Assembly: GCF_900411375.1 (NCBI RefSeq)
Contig: NZ_LS422989.1
Coordinates: forward strand, 62,001 to 126,000
Direction of reading: 5' to 3'
From: Lentilactobacillus raoultii
GTDB lineage: Bacteria; Bacillota; Bacilli; Lactobacillales; Lactobacillaceae
Length of the DNA: 64,000 nucleotides
Part shown: positions 62,068-64,000 of the stretch, in pieces
How positions within the stretch are numbered: position 1 is the stretch's first letter
How the letters are laid out: each line of letters starts with the position of its first letter
Notes under the pieces: generated by a model
Seen by the model: only the letters and a program-made list of their open reading frames with translations
What the model was told of the DNA's origin: nothing
Databases searched by the model: none
Translations under genes and position numbers: made by a program

Positions 62068-63051
62068 TTGAAAATCGAGTTAGGACGTTATTTTAAATGG
62101 CTGTTCTTCGTTAGCCTGGGTGTCATAATATTTCAAGTTGGCAATACTGCAACTGTCAGGGCTGCTAAGGTCGATCCAAATTATCGGATTGCTTCGATTA
62201 AGAAGTCCAATTTAAGAGTAAAAGCTGTCAGATACAACGCCAAAACAGCCATGTGGAATTATCCATACCGGTCAAATCGGGCAGCCAAAAAAACGCATTG
62301 GCTAAAAAACTATGCCAAGCATTCTATGGTGGTTCTCAAAACGGCAACGCTAAAAAATGGATTACGCTATTACTATGTTCAAGTGGCCAAACGACCATCG
62401 GTTACCGGTTGGGTATATGCGAAAAATTTGCAACAGATGACTATGGTCAGTCTGGGAGATTCAATTACCAAAGGCTGGACAGGCACCTCTTATGCATCTG
62501 ATCCCTATCCAAAATTAGTTGCAACTCAATTAGGGGTGACAGATACTAATCTTGGTGCCAATAATGGTAAGGTGGTTGGTGATACAGTATTGGATCTTAC
62601 TGCCAACGTGACCAATACAATTTTTAAAAATTATGATATCGCCACTATTGCTTACGGGGTAAACGACTATTTTCATTCATCCCTAAGTGACGTCACTCAG
62701 GTACTCGATGACCAGCTAAAGGCTATTAAACAGCAAGCACCAAAGCTCCAGTTATTTGGTATTTTGCCGCTGGATTGCTACACAACACAGTTTGGAACTG
62801 ATCAGCTTAGTGATGCATATGACACCATTGGCTACCACGATTATACGTTAGGCCAACTTTGCGATGCTGAAGCAGACGTTTACAAAGCTAATGGCATTAA
62901 GTATCTGGATTGGCGAACCGCGACGCCACAAATTGTGCCGACAACGATTGACACATCAATTTTTGGTGATGGGAAACTGCATCCCACTCAAACTACTTAT
63001 GATCAAATGGGAACGGTTATTACAAACTTTATGGAACAAAATCTTAAATAA
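62068..63051 (+). CDS. Secreted SGNH/GDSL hydrolase with N-terminal wall module
   Basis: The 327-aa precursor has a signal peptide (FKWLFFVSLGVIIFQVG, cleavage near TVRAA), an SH3-like module similar in layout to that of the upstream carboxypeptidase (ending GWVYAKNLQQ), and an SGNH domain: block I VSLGDSITKGW with Ser, block III YGVNDYF, and block V DGKLHPTQ with the catalytic Asp and His. Enzymes of this kind remove acyl groups from cell-wall polymers, sugars or lipids; the substrate is unknown. The TTG start at 62068 follows AAGGGA ten bases upstream. It lies about 107 bases after the carboxypeptidase gene. Confidence 0.87.
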   Translation: MKIELGRYFKWLFFVSLGVIIFQVGNTATVRAAKVDPNYRIASIKKSNLRVKAVRYNAKTAMWNYPYRSNRAAKKTHWLKNYAKHSMVVLKTATLKNGLRYYYVQVAKRPSVTGWVYAKNLQQMTMVSLGDSITKGWTGTSYASDPYPKLVATQLGVTDTNLGANNGKVVGDTVLDLTANVTNTIFKNYDIATIAYGVNDYFHSSLSDVTQVLDDQLKAIKQQAPKLQLFGILPLDCYTTQFGTDQLSDAYDTIGYHDYTLGQLCDAEADVYKANGIKYLDWRTATPQIVPTTIDTSIFGDGKLHPTQTTYDQMGTVITNFMEQNLK

Positions 63052-63074
63052 GTTACCAATTATTTAACGACTTC

Positions 63075-63118
63075 AACAAGCCGATCTTGACATGATAGTG
63101 CCAGGATCGGCTTGTTTT
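63075..63118 (+). terminator. Terminator after the SGNH hydrolase gene
   Basis: CAAGCCGATC (63077-63086) pairs perfectly with GATCGGCTTG (63105-63114), followed by four T. Confidence 0.88.
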
Positions 63119-63335
63119 AAGTTAATTCACAAAAGTTAATTGTTGAAATAATATAAACACTTTGTGAGATGCCATAAAGTTCACTTTTTTAGGTAAATGG
63201 CTTGATAATAATCGATTTAAGCAATAACTTCCGCTAAATTCCCACTAACTAACTGTTAAATATCTTAAATGCAAAATGATTTATTTTAATAAAAGTGGTT
63301 AAAATTTTATAAATATTTTAGCGGAAAACCTATTT

Positions 63336-63381
63336 TATAATGTTGCCGAATCCGTTATTTTTGTAATTGTAAGCGGTTACT
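63336..63381 (+). promoter_or_regulatory. -10 box and cre (CcpA) site upstream of the decayed gene and GPH symporter
   Basis: A TATAAT lies at 63336-63341 with no clear -35. TGTAAGCGGTTACT (63368-63381) matches the cre consensus TGWAANCGNTNWCA except for the last base. It lies about 27 bases after the -10, where CcpA would act as a roadblock. The stretch 63119-63335 is AT-rich and shows no gene. Confidence 0.7.
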
Positions 63382-63405
63382 GAGATAAAAATATTAGGAG
63401 GCTAT

Positions 63406-63640
63406 ATGAATGGATTCACCTGATTTTCACATTTAGCAAAATCAATGAAGCGCGATCACTAAATTGATCCTAAAACATGATCCGACACAAGATAAACTGG
63501 GTAATTGATCCAGAATATTTAAAATCACTTAATTTCATGATGAAGATAAATTGTTTGGCGAGTTTCACATTACTGTTAATGGTCACGAGTATCGAAGTGT
63601 TGAGACAACCCTAACAATGAATCGTGATTTGGAGGGAATA
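63406..63640 (+). pseudogene. Decayed coding sequence before the GPH symporter gene
   Basis: AGGAGG (63396-63401) and an ATG at 63406 look like an intact translation start, but the frame stops after five codons. Coding-like pieces follow in alternating frames: WIHLIFTFSKINEARSLN, KHDPTQDKLG, WVIDPEYLKSLNF, then FGEFHITVNGHEYRSVETTL up to the next gene. Stops and frame changes separate them, so the ancestral protein cannot be made. I do not recognise the family; a sugar-related protein is plausible because of the cre site before it and the GPH symporter after it. Confidence 0.5.
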
Positions 63641-63644
63641 AGTT

Positions 63645-64000
63645 ATGAAAAGTTCTGTTGCAAACACAATTAATAGCAAAGTTGCAATGCCGTTTCACAG
63701 AATGCTGGCATACGCCAGTACAGATGCAGCCGGTAATCTGTTGTACACAACGGTAACGACGTTTATTTTATATTATTTCACAGATGTTTTTGGGCTATCC
63801 ATCGCAGCTGCCGGCACAATTTTATTGGCTGCCAGAATTTTGGATGCGTTTGATGCACCGGTTTGGGGATTCATTATTGACCATACCCACACTAAATGGG
63901 GTCAGAGTCGACCATACTGGTTATGGATGGCTTTTCCGTTTGCCATTTTCTTTATTTTAATGTTTTGGTCACCAAATTTAAGCGCAACCGGAAAGTTCTG
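63645..64000 (+). CDS. GPH-family sugar:cation symporter, 3' truncated by window edge
   Basis: From ATG 63645 the frame is open to the window end (118 codons seen). GGAGGG lies at 63631-63636. The sequence has the GPH N-terminus: MLAYASTDAAGNLLYTTV, then LYYFTDVFGLSIAAAGTILL, AARILDAFDAPVWGFIIDHT and KWGQSRPYWLW, matching the glycoside-pentoside-hexuronide:cation symporters (LacS, XylP, MelB type). It imports a sugar or glycoside with H+ or Na+. Whether the C-terminal IIA-like domain of LacS is present cannot be seen. The cre site upstream suggests carbon catabolite repression. Confidence 0.88.
   Translation, partial: MKSSVANTINSKVAMPFHRMLAYASTDAAGNLLYTTVTTFILYYFTDVFGLSIAAAGTILLAARILDAFDAPVWGFIIDHTHTKWGQSRPYWLWMAFPFAIFFILMFWSPNLSATGKF

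Noticed and set aside
63410-63668. Stop-codon readthrough or selenocysteine reading of the interrupted frame
   Set aside because: The frame contains TAG, TAA and several TGA codons plus pieces in other frames, which is better explained by decay than by recoding.

Overview
The window reads as chromosomal DNA of a low-GC Firmicute, most likely a member of the Lactobacillaceae (a Lentilactobacillus/Secundilactobacillus/Levilactobacillus-type lactobacillus; genus not decidable from sequence alone). Grounds: AT-rich composition, Bacillota-type AGGAGG ribosome binding sites, many TTG starts, and gene orders typical of lactobacilli (rplU-prp-rpmA; efp-yqhY-nusB-folD-xseAB-ispA-tlyA-argR-recN; gmk-rpoZ-coaBC-priA-fmt-rsmB-stp-stk-rsgA-rpe-thiN; Asp23-fakA-recG-plsX-acpP-rnc-smc-ftsY-ylxM-ffh-rpsP-khpA-rimM-trmD-rplS; xerC-hslV-hslU; plsY divergent from parE-parC).

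Layout. 1-1384: 3' part of a voltage-gated K+ channel gene, a tiny 38-codon membrane-protein gene on the minus strand with its own promoter and terminator, tRNA-Arg(UCU), and the L21 leader. 1385-10617: ribosomal proteins and an almost continuous housekeeping operon for translation, folate, isoprenoid and repair functions. 10618-11290: a minus-strand gene whose promoter contains a LexA-type operator. 11325-23367: nucleotide, coenzyme A, replication-restart, translation-start and cell-wall-sensing (PASTA kinase/PP2C phosphatase) genes. 23530-24328: nitroreductase and rpmB. 24624-40410: fatty-acid kinase, RecG, phospholipid initiation, RNase III, SMC, signal-recognition particle and ribosome genes. 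40602-49946: XerC, HslVU, an aldose epimerase, PlsY and topoisomerase IV. 50151-54690: LysR regulator, Mn-type pyrophosphatase, MsrB/MsrA and a metallopeptidase.

55075-59723 is the clearest accessory block: a minus-strand MFS transporter-nitrilase-amidase operon, with overlapping genes, divergent from a PucR-family activator. It looks like an uptake-and-deamination unit for an unknown amide, nitrile or carbamoyl compound. After it come a GyrI-like protein gene with a cre-like site, two neighbouring secreted cell-surface enzymes (a D,D-carboxypeptidase and an SGNH hydrolase) that share an N-terminal module, a cre-controlled region with a decayed coding sequence, and the start of a GPH-family sugar symporter that runs off the window.

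No rRNA, CRISPR array, insertion sequence, prophage or toxin-antitoxin pair was seen. Most of the window is ordinary conserved core genome. The least ordinary items are the LexA-controlled small gene, the amidase/nitrilase/PucR cluster, the decayed gene before the GPH symporter, the twin promoter blocks of rpsP and rplS, and the 38-codon membrane gene.
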